64,000 bases of DNA from NCBI RefSeq assembly GCF_003289645.1, contig NZ_QLYX01000005.1:124001-188000 (forward strand), written 5' to 3'. How positions within the stretch are numbered: the stretch's first letter is position 1; the number at the start of each line of letters is the position of its first letter. The notes under the pieces are model-generated. The model ran no database searches, was not told the origin of the DNA, and was given only the letters and a program-made list of their open reading frames with translations. Positions 25,309-33,528 of this stretch are shown one piece after another. This stretch comes from Actinomadura craniellae. Lineage in GTDB: Bacteria; Actinomycetota; Actinomycetes; Streptosporangiales; Streptosporangiaceae. The translations under genes and the position numbers were made by a program.

Positions 25309-26544
25309 ATGCGGATCCCAGCCCATCTCGTGCCGGCCCGCCTACGCGCCGGAGACCAGGCCCGGGTGGCGAGCTCCGGGCTGCGTGCCCGACCGCTGCG
25401 GGCGGTGCTGTCCGCGCTCGGGATCGCGATCGGCACCACGGCGATCGTCGCGGTCCTTGGGCTGTCGGCGTCGTCCCAGGCCGGTCTGCTGGCGGAGATC
25501 GACCGGCTCGGCACGAACCTGCTGACCGCCAAGACCGGCCAGAGCTTCACCCAGGAGGAAGCGGTCATGCCGGTCACCGCACCCGACCGGGTGTCGCGGC
25601 TCGGGTCCGTCGAGGAGGTGGCGCACACCGGCACAGTCCGCGACGCGAACGTGTACCGGAGCCCGTTGATACCTCCGGTCAACACCAACGGGCTGAAGGT
25701 CCAGGCGGCGAGCCTGAACCTGCCGCGGGTGGCCGGCGCCGGCGTCGCCCACGGCCGCTGGCTCAACGAGGCGACGGCGACGCAGCCCGCCGTCGTGCTC
25801 GGTGCGGCGGCCGCGCAGCGGCTGGGGATCGGCCGCGTCCATCCCGGGCAGCGGGTGTGGCTGGGCGGACAGTGGTTCTATGTCGCCGGGATCCTCACCC
25901 CGGCGACGCTCGCGCCGGACGTCGACACGAGCGCCCTGGTCGGATATCCGGCGGCGCGGCGCCATCTCGGCCACACCAGCATGGCCCGCGGCGAGCTGGC
26001 GGACGGCCCGCCGACCACGCTCTACGTACGGGCGGAGACCGAAGCGGTCGGCGAGGTGCAGTCGGTGCTCGCGCGGACCGCGAACCCGGAGGCGCCGAAC
26101 GAGGTCAACGTGAGCCAGCCCTCCGACGCGCTCACCGCGCGTGCCGCGGCGCAGGGAGCGTTCAACAGCCTGTTTCTGGGACTCGGCGTGGTGGCGCTGA
26201 TCGTGGGGGCGGTGGGAGTGGCCAACATCATGATCATCTCCGTCCTGGAGCGCCGCTCGGAGATCGGCCTGCGCCGCGCGCTCGGGGCGACGCGGGGACA
26301 GATCCGCACCCAGTTCCTGGCGGAGGCGATCATGCTGTCGGTGCTCGGTGGCGTGGTCGGCGTGGCCGCCGGGGCGGTGGCGACCGCGGTGTACGCCGGC
26401 GTCAAGGACTGGACGGTCGTCATTCCCACCGAGGCGTGGGCGGGCGGTATCGGCTCGGCCATCGTCATCGGCGCGGTCGCCGGCCTGATGCCCGCGCTGC
26501 GCGCCGCCCGTCTCTCGCCGACCGAGGCCCTACGCACGGCCTGA
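25309..26544 (+). CDS. MacB-type ABC transporter permease
   Basis: 411 residues with the MacB/FtsX layout: an N-terminal helix (about 36-57), a large extracytoplasmic domain (about 60-280), and three C-terminal helices around SLFLGLGVVALIVGAVGVANIMIISVLERRSEIGLRRALGATRGQI, which contains the coupling helix. With the adaptor, ATPase and lipoprotein it forms a probable export system for antimicrobial or envelope-damaging molecules under control of the divergent two-component system. The substrate is unknown. Confidence 0.93.
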   Translation: MRIPAHLVPARLRAGDQARVASSGLRARPLRAVLSALGIAIGTTAIVAVLGLSASSQAGLLAEIDRLGTNLLTAKTGQSFTQEEAVMPVTAPDRVSRLGSVEEVAHTGTVRDANVYRSPLIPPVNTNGLKVQAASLNLPRVAGAGVAHGRWLNEATATQPAVVLGAAAAQRLGIGRVHPGQRVWLGGQWFYVAGILTPATLAPDVDTSALVGYPAARRHLGHTSMARGELADGPPTTLYVRAETEAVGEVQSVLARTANPEAPNEVNVSQPSDALTARAAAQGAFNSLFLGLGVVALIVGAVGVANIMIISVLERRSEIGLRRALGATRGQIRTQFLAEAIMLSVLGGVVGVAAGAVATAVYAGVKDWTVVIPTEAWAGGIGSAIVIGAVAGLMPALRAARLSPTEALRTA

Positions 26545-26606
26545 CCCGTTCGAGTCCCGCACGGTCGAGCCGGTCCGGCCACCGCCTCCGGACGCGCGCC
26601 GGTAAG

Positions 26607-26886
26607 GCGGGCCGGTAAGCCGGGCCAAGCTGGGCCGGGCCGGGCGAGCCGAGCCGGGCCGAGCTGGGCGGGCCGGGCCGGGTCGAGAGCTGGGCCGGGC
26701 GGGCCGGGCCGAGCTGGGCCGGGCCGGGCCAAGCCGGGCCGAGAGCTGGGCCGGGCCGAGAGCTGGGCCGGGCGGGCCGGGCCAAGCTGAGCTGAGCTGG
26801 GCCGGGCCAAGCCGAGCTGGGCTGAGCGGGGCCGGCCGGGCCGAGCTGGGCCGGGCCGGGCCGGGCCGGGCGGGCCGGGCGGGCCG
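26607..26886. repeat. Degenerate GGGCC/AGCT simple-repeat tract
   Basis: About 280 bases built almost only from GGGCC, GGGC, AGCT and AGCC blocks (for example GGGCCGAGCTGGGCC repeated in varying order). Long frames crossing it encode only Gly/Pro/Ala/Arg strings and are not real genes. It fills the gap between the permease and the convergent TetR gene and probably arose by slippage. Confidence 0.85.
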
Positions 26887-26898
26887 GTTCGCCAGGTG

Positions 26899-27552
26899 TC
26901 AGTTGGTGCCGGGCTGGTGTTGGACGGTCGTCGCGGCCAGGCAGAAGGTGACCATGCGCTCGACTTCGGCGGGGGTCGGCGTGGTGCGCTGCCAGAGGTG
27001 GTCGGACAGCCTGCCCAGGACCGCGTGGGCCGCCAGGGACGCGTCCAGGGCCGGGGTGGTGCTGCCCAGGGCGGTGAACGGGCCGTGGAGCAGGGTGGCC
27101 AGCGGGGCGCTGGCGGGGTGGCGGCCCGCGGCCAGGCCCTCGCCGCTGCTGCCGGCGTTCCACAGGACGGCCAGCGTGGTGGTGGCGATCTTCTCGTCGG
27201 TCTGGGTCAGCACGCCTTCCACCCAGCGCCGGACCTGTTCCTCGGGTGCCGGCTCCTTGGCCATCTGGTGGGCCAGGTAGCTGCCGAGCCTGTCGGCCCC
27301 GTCCTCGAGCAGTGCGGTGACCAGGGCTTCCTTCGACGGGAAGTAGCGGTAGAAGGCGTCGTTGGACAGGCCAGCGGCGGTCACGATGTCGGTGACCCGG
27401 GGGCGTGTGGCGGTACCGCAGGCGCTCATGACCTGCAGCGCGGCGTCGAGCAGGCGCCGGACCTCGGCGGCGTAGCTCGCGCCGCGCCGGGACAGGGCCT
27501 GCTGGGCGATCCGGTCCGCTATGTCACCCGAAAGAATTGCGTTCTTTTTCAT
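26899..27552 (-). CDS. TetR-family transcriptional regulator
   Basis: 217 residues. The N-terminal DNA-binding domain (about 28-80) includes RLLDAALQVM and VTDIVTAAGLSNDAFYRYFPSKEALVTALL, the TetR signature. The C-terminal ligand domain is of the type seen beside acyl-CoA dehydrogenases. It is divergent from the acyl-CoA dehydrogenase/kinase pair with only 59 bases between, so it is their likely repressor, acting at the inverted repeat at 27554-27587. Confidence 0.92.
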   Translation of the reverse strand: MKKNAILSGDIADRIAQQALSRRGASYAAEVRRLLDAALQVMSACGTATRPRVTDIVTAAGLSNDAFYRYFPSKEALVTALLEDGADRLGSYLAHQMAKEPAPEEQVRRWVEGVLTQTDEKIATTTLAVLWNAGSSGEGLAAGRHPASAPLATLLHGPFTALGSTTPALDASLAAHAVLGRLSDHLWQRTTPTPAEVERMVTFCLAATTVQHQPGTN

Positions 27553-27553
27553 C

Positions 27554-27587
27554 AGAACCTTATTCTCTCATACGACCGGAAGGTTCT
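27554..27587. promoter_or_regulatory. Candidate TetR operator
   Basis: AGAACCTT (27554-27561) and AAGGTTCT (27580-27587) are perfect inverted 8-mers separated by 18 bases, directly between the divergent TetR and dehydrogenase starts. ACGACCGGA is also directly repeated (27572 and 27592). Confidence 0.55.
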
Positions 27588-27611
27588 CCAGACGACCGGA
27601 GGAGGAGCACC

Positions 27612-28919
27612 ATGCCGTGGGACTTCGAGACCGAACCCGAGTACCAGGCCCAGCTCGACTGGGCCGACCAGTTCGTCCGAGAGGAGATCGAACCGCTCGA
27701 CCTGGTCGCCCCCGACCTGCAGTTCGTGCCGCCGAGCCAGGCGCTCAAGACCGTCCTCGATCCACTGAAGGAGCAGGTCAGGGCACGTGGGTTGTGGGCC
27801 ACTCACCTCGGCCCCGAGCTGGGCGGCCGGGGGCACGGGCAGCTCAAGCTGGCCCTGCTCAACGAGATCCTCGGGCGCTCGCCCTGGGCGCCGCACATCT
27901 TCGGCTGCCACGCGCCCGACACCGGCAACGCCGAGATCCTGGCCCACTACGGCACGCAGGGGCAGAAGGACCGCTACCTGGAGCCGCTGCTCAACGGTGA
28001 GATCTTCTCCTGCTACTCGATGACCGAGCCGCACGCCGGCGCCGACCCCAAGGAGTTCACCACCCGGGCCGTCAGGGACGGTGACGAGTGGGTCATCAAC
28101 GGGTGGAAGTACTTTTCGTCCAACGCCAAGACCGCTTCCTTCTTCATCGTCATGGCGGTGACGGACCCGGACGTCAACGCCTACCAGGGCATGTCGATGT
28201 TCCTGGTGCCGGCCGACACGCCGGGCATCGAGATCGTGCGCAACGTCGGGCTCGCCGGGGAGCAGCCGCTCGACGACGGGTTCCACGCCCTGATCCACTA
28301 CCGGGACGTGCGCGTCCCGGACGAGGCCGTGCTCGGCGGCGAGGGCCAGGCGTTCGTCATCGCGCAGACCCGGCTGGGCGGCGGGCGCATCCACCACGCG
28401 ATGCGGACGATCGGCCTGGCCAGGCGGGCCCTCGACATGATGTGCGAGCGGGCGCTGTCACGTAAGACGCAGGGCACTCTCCTGGCCGACAAGCAGTTCG
28501 TCCAGGGGTACATCGCGGACTCCTACGCCCAGCTCACGCAGTTCAGGCTGTTCGTGCTGTACACGGCGTGGGAGATCGACAAGTACAACGACTACCGCAG
28601 GGTGCGCAAGGACATCTCGGCCATCAAGGCGCTCATGCCCACCGTCCTGCACGACATCGCGCAGCGGGCCATGCAGGTCCACGGCGCGCTGGGCACCACC
28701 AACGAGATGCCCTTCCACCACATGATGCTGGGCGCGCAGGTCATGGCCATCGCCGACGGGCCGACCGAGGTCCACAAGGTGACCGTGGCCCGGCAGGTGC
28801 TGCGGGACCACCAGCCCAGCAAGGACGAGCTGTGGCCCGACCACTACATCCCGGCGCGCCTGCAGGCCGCCCGGGACAAGTACGCCGAGTACCTGGAGAT
28901 GGAGGCCGGAAACCTGTGA
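27612..28919 (+). CDS. Acyl-CoA dehydrogenase (ACAD10/11-like)
   Basis: 435-residue FAD enzyme oxidising acyl-CoA to enoyl-CoA. The N-terminal helical domain, CYSMTEPHAGADP and WVINGWKYFSSNA flavin-binding strands, and a C-terminal helical domain with DKQFVQGYIADSYAQL and QVHGALGTTNEMPFHHMMLGAQVMAIADGPTEVHKVTVARQVL are clear. Length and the MAIADGPTEVH motif fit the ACAD10/11 branch. ATG at 27612 with GGAGGAG upstream. GTGA overlap with the following kinase gene indicates co-translation. Confidence 0.94.
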   Translation: MPWDFETEPEYQAQLDWADQFVREEIEPLDLVAPDLQFVPPSQALKTVLDPLKEQVRARGLWATHLGPELGGRGHGQLKLALLNEILGRSPWAPHIFGCHAPDTGNAEILAHYGTQGQKDRYLEPLLNGEIFSCYSMTEPHAGADPKEFTTRAVRDGDEWVINGWKYFSSNAKTASFFIVMAVTDPDVNAYQGMSMFLVPADTPGIEIVRNVGLAGEQPLDDGFHALIHYRDVRVPDEAVLGGEGQAFVIAQTRLGGGRIHHAMRTIGLARRALDMMCERALSRKTQGTLLADKQFVQGYIADSYAQLTQFRLFVLYTAWEIDKYNDYRRVRKDISAIKALMPTVLHDIAQRAMQVHGALGTTNEMPFHHMMLGAQVMAIADGPTEVHKVTVARQVLRDHQPSKDELWPDHYIPARLQAARDKYAEYLEMEAGNL

Positions 28920-29941
28920 TCGACATCGCACGCCTCGGCCCCTGGATGGACCGGGCCGGCCTCGCCGGCAAGGGCGAACCGATCGAGTGCCGCGCCATCT
29001 CCGGCGGCGCCCAGAACGAGATCTACGAGGTCTCCCGGGGCGACCTGCGCGCCGCCCTGCGCATCCCGCCGGAGCGGGCGCCGGAGGCCCGGGACAAGGG
29101 CATCGTGCGGGAGTGGCGGATCATCGAGGCGCTGGACGGCACCGACGTCCCGCACGTCGCGGCCATCGCGCTGTGCGAGGACACCTCGGTCCTCGGCCGC
29201 GCCTTCTACCTGATGGGCTTCGTCGACGGCTGGTCACCGATGGGCCTGCGAGACCGGGCCTGGCCACAGCCGTTCGCCGGCGACGTCGAGGCGAAGCGGG
29301 GGCTGGCCTACCAGCTCGCCGAGAGCATCGCCCTGCTGTCCAAGGTCGACTGGCGGGCCAGGGGCCTGGGCGACCTGGGCCGCCCGGACGGCTTCCACGA
29401 GCGTCAGGTCGCCCGGTGGACGTCCTTCTACGAGAAGGCCGGCGGCCGCAGGCTGGACGGCTACGACGAGGCCCGGGCCTGGCTGTCCGAGCACCGGCCG
29501 CTCGACTACGTTCCGGGGATCATGCATGGCGACTACCAGTTCGCCAACGTGATGTACCACCACGGCGCGCCCGCCCGGCTGGCGGCGATCGTCGACTGGG
29601 AGATGGGCACGATCGGCGACCCCAAGCTCGACCTGGCCTGGATGCTACAGAACTGGCCCGAGGACACCAGCCCGCCCAGCGCGGCCACCGCGACCTACGT
29701 CGACCTGCGGCACATGCCGACCCCGGCGCAGCTGCTGGCCCGCTACTCCGAGGTGTCGGGCCGGCAGGTGGACGACATCGACTACTACACCGTGCTGGCG
29801 TCGTGGAAACTCGGCGTCGTCCTGGAACAGGGGTTCCAGCGCGCCGGCGACAACCCCAGGCTGCAGGCGTTCGGCCCCCTCGTCCCGGCCCTGTTCGAGC
29901 AGGCCGCCGAACTGGCTGAAAGCACCGACTACCGGCGGTGA
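28916..29941 (+). CDS. APH-fold phosphotransferase (4-hydroxyacyl-CoA kinase-like)
   Basis: 341 residues with the aminoglycoside-phosphotransferase fold. GGAQNEIYEV is the nucleotide loop, IMHGDYQFANVMYH the catalytic loop with its Asp, and IVDWEMGTIGDPKLDLAW the metal-binding motif. In animals this domain is fused to an acyl-CoA dehydrogenase in ACAD10/11, and it phosphorylates 4-hydroxyacyl-CoA before dehydration. Here it is a separate gene sharing GTGA with the dehydrogenase, so a role in hydroxy-fatty-acid use, rather than drug resistance, is inferred. Confidence 0.88.
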   Translation: MIDIARLGPWMDRAGLAGKGEPIECRAISGGAQNEIYEVSRGDLRAALRIPPERAPEARDKGIVREWRIIEALDGTDVPHVAAIALCEDTSVLGRAFYLMGFVDGWSPMGLRDRAWPQPFAGDVEAKRGLAYQLAESIALLSKVDWRARGLGDLGRPDGFHERQVARWTSFYEKAGGRRLDGYDEARAWLSEHRPLDYVPGIMHGDYQFANVMYHHGAPARLAAIVDWEMGTIGDPKLDLAWMLQNWPEDTSPPSAATATYVDLRHMPTPAQLLARYSEVSGRQVDDIDYYTVLASWKLGVVLEQGFQRAGDNPRLQAFGPLVPALFEQAAELAESTDYRR

Positions 29942-29969
29942 CCCGCCGCGATCGGATCTCCGGGTGAAC

Positions 29970-29996
29970 GAGGCCGGCGCCTGCGGCGCCGGCCTC
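29970..29996 (+). terminator. Terminator between kinase and membrane-protein genes
   Basis: GAGGCCGGCGCC-TGC-GGCGCCGGCCTC is a perfect 12-bp stem with a 3-base loop followed by TTC, located between convergent stop codons. Likely bidirectional. Confidence 0.85.
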
Positions 29997-30008
29997 TTCG
30001 CGCGGGGC

Positions 30009-30416
30009 TCAGACCGCGGCGGTGTGGTGGTTGGACGGGACCGTCAGGGCGTAGATGACCAGGACGCACAGGGCGATGGTGACGATGGACCACAGCGGGA
30101 AGGCGGCCAGGAACAGCAGGTGGCCGATGGCCACCAGCGCCGCCAGGACGATGGCCGCCATGCGCGCCCACGTCTGGCCGGTGAAGAGACCCCAGGCGAT
30201 GACCAGCTGGATGATGCCGACGATCAGCCAGGTCCAGCCCCAGGCGGTGAAGTTGAAGATGAGGACCTCGTTGCCCGTGACCACGTAGTAGGCCTTCTTG
30301 AAGATGCCCACCAGGCCGTTGATCACGTTGTAGATGCCGATGAGCAGGAAGATGATGGCGGCGAAGCTGAGCCAGCCCGAGGTCGTGGGACGGCGGGTGG
30401 ACGATGAGGTGGCCAT
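30009..30416 (-). CDS. DUF7144-like four-helix membrane protein
   Basis: 135 residues with four transmembrane helices (about 14-36, 55-77, 84-103, 108-128). It starts at the ATG at 30416 preceded by GGGGGAG. The pattern WLSFAAIIFLLIGIYNVINGLVGIF...WGWTWLIVGIIQLVIAWGLFTGQTWAR is typical of a small actinobacterial family I associate with DUF7144; the family name is from memory and tentative. Function unknown. The 214 bases before the sulfur promoter contain nothing else recognised. Confidence 0.82.
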   Translation of the reverse strand: MATSSSTRRPTTSGWLSFAAIIFLLIGIYNVINGLVGIFKKAYYVVTGNEVLIFNFTAWGWTWLIVGIIQLVIAWGLFTGQTWARMAAIVLAALVAIGHLLFLAAFPLWSIVTIALCVLVIYALTVPSNHHTAAV

Positions 30417-30630
30417 GTGGCTCTCCCCCTTTCGGTCGGTGTCTCCCGCCGCACCTCGGTGGTGCAAAGCTGCGGGGCGCGGCCTCGATGGGGGGTGAGC
30501 GGCCCTGAGGGTTGATCACCTTCCTTGCTTTTACCCGGACTTAGCAGGAGAAAAGGGCGGCTAAGCGTCAAGTTCCCACCATGCTTCGCTGCGCGCGATC
30601 GTGGCCTCCCCGTCAAGTTAACTTTTCAGA

Positions 30631-30659
30631 TTGACTTAGTAGGTATTTCGCTCCATCCT
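30631..30659 (+). promoter_or_regulatory. Promoter of thiol dioxygenase operon
   Basis: TTGACT (30631-30636), 17 bases, CATCCT (30654-30659), then 6 bases to the ATG of the leader peptide. The predicted start of transcription coincides with that ATG, so the leader mRNA is probably leaderless. The ssu leader has the same arrangement (TTGATT, 17 bases, CACCCT). Confidence 0.6.
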
Positions 30660-30665
30660 GTTCGC

Positions 30666-30758
30666 ATGTGGTTCGGCGGTCCCCGTCATGCCCGCCTGCA
30701 CGTCGACCTGCGGCGGCAGGCCAGCGCGCTGTGTCCGGGAGTTCGCGTCTGCTCGTGA
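30666..30758 (+). CDS. Cysteine-containing leader peptide (dioxygenase operon)
   Basis: 30 codons, ATG to TGA, with no Shine-Dalgarno sequence. Residues 9-24 are ARLHVDLRRQASALCP, identical in sequence and position to the leader before ssuC at 36176. Over these 48 bases the two genes differ at only three sites, all synonymous, which is good evidence that the peptide is translated. Cys codons are at 23 and 29. It resembles the actinobacterial leader peptides with an RRxxSAxC-like core found before sulfur-assimilation genes; mycobacterial Cys-rich leaderless ORFs act as cysteine-responsive attenuators. It lies 31 bases before the dioxygenase start. The mechanism here is inferred. Confidence 0.85.
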   Translation: MWFGGPRHARLHVDLRRQASALCPGVRVCS

Positions 30759-30789
30759 ACTGACGGATCCACCCAGAACAGGTACCTGC

Positions 30790-31245
30790 ATGACCATCGA
30801 CACGTCCGCACCGACCCGCGTCCGGCCCGGCGAGATCGCCCGGGCACTGGCCGACGACCCCGACGCATGGGTGACCCGGGTGCGGCTGAGCAATGAGGGG
30901 CGCTGGTACGAGCGCCTGCACCGGGACGAGGAGTACGAGGTCTGGCTGATCAGCTGGCTGCCGGGGCAGTCGACCGGTCTCCACGACCACGGCGGGTCCC
31001 GGGGGGCCTTCGCGGTCGCCCTGGGCTCCCTGGAGGAACGGGACCTGGGCGCGTCCCGGACGCTCGGGCCGGGAGAGCTGCGCGAGTTCGGGGCCGAGCA
31101 CGTGCACGAGGTGCGCAACACCTCCGCCGCCCCGGCCGTCAGCGTGCACGTGTACTCGCCGCCGCTGAGCACGATGCGGCGGTTCGAGCTGACCACCGAG
31201 GGAGAGCTGATCCAGCTCGTCGAGGAAGAGGCCGAACAGTGGTGA
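30790..31245 (+). CDS. Cysteine dioxygenase-family thiol dioxygenase
   Basis: 151-residue cupin enzyme that oxidises a thiol (cysteine or a related mercapto compound) to a sulfinate with O2. Fe ligands are His65 and His67 (GLHDHGGS) and His106 (AEHVHEVRN). The usual Cys-Tyr crosslink Cys is absent, as in many bacterial members, so the substrate cannot be fixed from sequence. Start ATG at 30790 with only a weak AACAGGT upstream. First structural gene after the leader peptide; overlaps the rhodanese gene (GTGA). Confidence 0.9.
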   Translation: MTIDTSAPTRVRPGEIARALADDPDAWVTRVRLSNEGRWYERLHRDEEYEVWLISWLPGQSTGLHDHGGSRGAFAVALGSLEERDLGASRTLGPGELREFGAEHVHEVRNTSAAPAVSVHVYSPPLSTMRRFELTTEGELIQLVEEEAEQW

Positions 31246-31646
31246 GACGACGCTCGATCGACGAGATCCTGGCCGCGGCGCGGGACCGGCTGGCCCGGCT
31301 GGAACCGGCCGCCGCGGCGGCCGAGGTCGCGGCGGGGGCGCTGCTCGTGGACATCCGGCCGGCCGCCCAGCGGGCCGCCGAAGGCGAGGTCCCGGGGGCG
31401 CTGGTGGTGGAGCGCAACGTGCTGGAGTGGCGGCTCGACCCGGCCTCCGACGCGCGGCTGCCCCAGGCCACCGGCTACGACCTCCGCGTCATCGTGCTGT
31501 GCTCGGAGGGCTACACCTCCAGCCTCGCGGCGGCGTCGCTCCAGGACCTCGGGCTGGCCGGGGCCACCGACGTGGCCGGCGGGTTCCAGGCATGGGAGGC
31601 CGCCGGCCTCCCCACAGTGAAGGGAGCGGCACCATCGCCGTCGTGA
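31242..31646 (+). CDS. Rhodanese-domain sulfurtransferase
   Basis: 134 residues with one rhodanese domain. The active-site loop is VLCSEGYTSS with Cys87, preceded by LLVDIRP and followed by DVAGGFQAWEAAGLPT. It would move sulfane sulfur between donor and acceptor thiols. The N-terminal 30 residues are an Ala/Arg helix. A GTG at 31239 is an equal start candidate; GTG at 31242 is taken for its overlap with the dioxygenase TGA. It overlaps the FMN reductase gene by GTGA. Confidence 0.92.
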   Translation: MRRRSIDEILAAARDRLARLEPAAAAAEVAAGALLVDIRPAAQRAAEGEVPGALVVERNVLEWRLDPASDARLPQATGYDLRVIVLCSEGYTSSLAAASLQDLGLAGATDVAGGFQAWEAAGLPTVKGAAPSPS

Positions 31647-32137
31647 CCCTGGTGGGCAACCCCCGGCCCCTCTCCCGGACCAGGCAGGTGGGAATCGACG
31701 CCGCGCAGGCCGTCGCGACCCGGATCGGGCTCGCCGGAGTGGGTGCGGTCGTCGACCTCTCCGCGCCGCCCGCCGAGCGGGAGGGCGCCCTGGAGATCGT
31801 CACCTCCGCGTCCCTGCTGGTGGTGGCCAGCCCCACCTTCAAGGGGACCTACACCGGCCTGATCAAGTCGTTCTTCGACGGTTTCCCCCGGGGCGCGCTG
31901 TCCGGCACGGTCGCCCTGCCGGTGCTGGTGATGCACGACGCGCGGCACGCCCTGGCGGTGGAGGTGCACTTCCGGCCCCTGCTGGTGGAACTGGGCGCCA
32001 CGGTGCCCACCCCGGGGCTGGCCCTGCTGGAAGCCGACATCCCGGGCGGCGAGGCCCTCGGCCGCTGGGCCGACCTGGTGGCGCCCCAGGTGGCCGCCGC
32101 ACTGGCCGGGCCGGTCCGGTCGGCGCAGTCGGCCTGA
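31643..32137 (+). CDS. ssuE: NAD(P)H-dependent FMN reductase (SsuE-like)
   Basis: 164-residue flavodoxin-fold reductase. LVGNPRPLSRT is the FMN phosphate loop, SPTFKGTYTGLIKSFFDGFP the isoalloxazine-binding segment. It should supply FMNH2 to the SsuD monooxygenase, whose gene is in the convergent operon 230 bases away; no other reductase is in the island. GTG overlaps the rhodanese stop. The terminator at 32147 follows. Confidence 0.88.
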   Translation: MTLVGNPRPLSRTRQVGIDAAQAVATRIGLAGVGAVVDLSAPPAEREGALEIVTSASLLVVASPTFKGTYTGLIKSFFDGFPRGALSGTVALPVLVMHDARHALAVEVHFRPLLVELGATVPTPGLALLEADIPGGEALGRWADLVAPQVAAALAGPVRSAQSA

Positions 32138-32146
32138 AGAACGCGA

Positions 32147-32179
32147 CGGGCCCCGGGCGATGTGCCCGGGGCCCGTTTT
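32147..32179 (+). terminator. Intrinsic terminator of dioxygenase operon
   Basis: CGGGCCCCGGGC (32147-32158), a 5-base loop, GCCCGGGGCCCG (32164-32175), then TTTT. Perfect 12-bp stem nine bases after the ssuE stop. Confidence 0.92.
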
Positions 32180-32247
32180 CCTACTTGGGTGACCAGAGGA
32201 GGATGCCGTTCAGGTTCCTTCGATCACCTCCTTCCACTCGGCGGCGC

Positions 32248-32279
32248 GGTGCGGGCCGCGCACCCCCGCGGCCCGCACC
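32248..32279 (-). terminator. Hairpin after ssuD
   Basis: GGTGCGGGCCGCG and CGCGGCCCGCACC make a perfect 13-bp stem with a 6-base loop, between the two convergent sulfur operons. Probably ends the ssu transcript. The remaining bases up to 32366 carry CGCTCGCTCGG-type short repeats only. Confidence 0.7.
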
Positions 32280-32366
32280 TCACCTCGCTCGCTCAGGCGG
32301 TACCGATGCCTCGCTCGCCAGGCGGACCGCTCGTCCCGCACGGCCCACTCCGCTCGCTCGCTCGGC

Positions 32367-33515
32367 TCAGGCGGTGGCGCGGAGGAGGGGGGCGGTTCCC
32401 CGGCGGCGGAGCTCGGGGAGGACGCCCTCGCCGAACCAGTACGCCTCCTCCAGGTGCGGGTAGCCGGAGAGGATGAACTCCTCGATGCCCAGCGCGGCGT
32501 ACTCCTCGATCCGGTCGGCGACCTCGGTGTGGCTGCCCACCAGGGCGGTGCCGGCCCCGCCCCGGACCAGCCCCACCCCGGCCCACAGGTTGGGGGAGAT
32601 CTCCAGGTCGTGCGAGGAGCCGCCGGCGCGGAAGTCCTCGTGCAACGCCCGCATGCGCCGCTGCCCGACCGAGTCGCTGGCGGCCAGTGCCCGCTGCGCG
32701 GTCTCGATGTGGGCGGGGTCGAGGTCGTCGAGCAGCCGGCCGGCCTCGGCCCAGGCGGCCTTGGAGCTGTCCCGGCTGATCGTGTGCAGCCGGATGCCGA
32801 ACCGCAGCGTCCGGCCCCGCTCCTCGGCCAGCTTCCGGATCCAGTCGACCTTCGCGGCGACCTGGGCCGGCGGCTCGCCCCAAGTCAGGTAGACGTCGAC
32901 GTGCCGGGCCGCGACCGGGCCGGCGGCCTCCGACGAGCCCCCGAAGTAGAGTTCCGGCCGGGGTTCGGGCGGGGTCGCCACGGTGGCGCCCGTCACCTGG
33001 TAGTGGTCGCCGGCGAAGTCCAGCGGCCCTTCCCAGGCGCCCCGCACGATGGACAGGAACTCGTCCGTGCGCGCGTACCGCTCGGCGTGCGACAGGTGGT
33101 CGCCGAACCGGGCCTGCTCGGTGGCCTCGCCGCCGGTGACCACGTTGAGCGCCAGCCGGCCGCGGGAGATCCGCTGGTAGGTGGCGGCCATCTGCGCGGC
33201 CAGCGTCGGCGAGATCAGCCCGGGCCGGAAGGCGACCAGAAACTTCAGCCGGGACGTCTCCCGCAGTAGCGCGGCGGTGACCAGCCAGGCGTCCTCGCAC
33301 CAGGTGCCGGTCGGGGTGAGCACCGCCTCGAAGCCGAGTTGCTCGGCCGACCGGGCGATCTGCGCAAGGTAGTCGATGTCCGGCGGGCGGAACCGGTTGG
33401 CGCTGCCCTGCCGCTCGTCGGGCACCCCCACCCCCTTGGGGACGCTGTGGCCGCCGCCGACGAGGGTGCGGCCGTCGCCGGTGGTCGGCAGGAACCAGTG
33501 GAACTTGAGCGTCAT
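32367..33515 (-). CDS. ssuD: FMNH2-dependent alkanesulfonate monooxygenase
   Basis: 382-residue LLM-class monooxygenase that uses FMNH2 and O2 to release sulfite from alkanesulfonates. TIM-barrel features: MTLKFHWFLPTTGD start, GFEAVLTPTGTWCEDAW (with the conserved Cys), FRPGLISPTLAAQMAATYQRISRGRLALNVVTGG and YFGGSSEAA. Size matches E. coli SsuD. Last gene of ssuCBAD; 13 bases after ssuA. Confidence 0.95.
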   Translation of the reverse strand: MTLKFHWFLPTTGDGRTLVGGGHSVPKGVGVPDERQGSANRFRPPDIDYLAQIARSAEQLGFEAVLTPTGTWCEDAWLVTAALLRETSRLKFLVAFRPGLISPTLAAQMAATYQRISRGRLALNVVTGGEATEQARFGDHLSHAERYARTDEFLSIVRGAWEGPLDFAGDHYQVTGATVATPPEPRPELYFGGSSEAAGPVAARHVDVYLTWGEPPAQVAAKVDWIRKLAEERGRTLRFGIRLHTISRDSSKAAWAEAGRLLDDLDPAHIETAQRALAASDSVGQRRMRALHEDFRAGGSSHDLEISPNLWAGVGLVRGGAGTALVGSHTEVADRIEEYAALGIEEFILSGYPHLEEAYWFGEGVLPELRRRGTAPLLRATA

Positions 33516-33528
33516 CTCGATGCGCCTC

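Noticed and set aside
26465-27163. Gly/Pro/Ala-rich frames through the GGGCC repeat tract
   Set aside because: The protein is a direct translation of simple repeats and overlaps the TetR gene.
28916-29941. Aminoglycoside resistance gene
   Set aside because: The APH fold is present, but coupling to an acyl-CoA dehydrogenase and overall pattern point to the hydroxyacyl-CoA kinase-like group.
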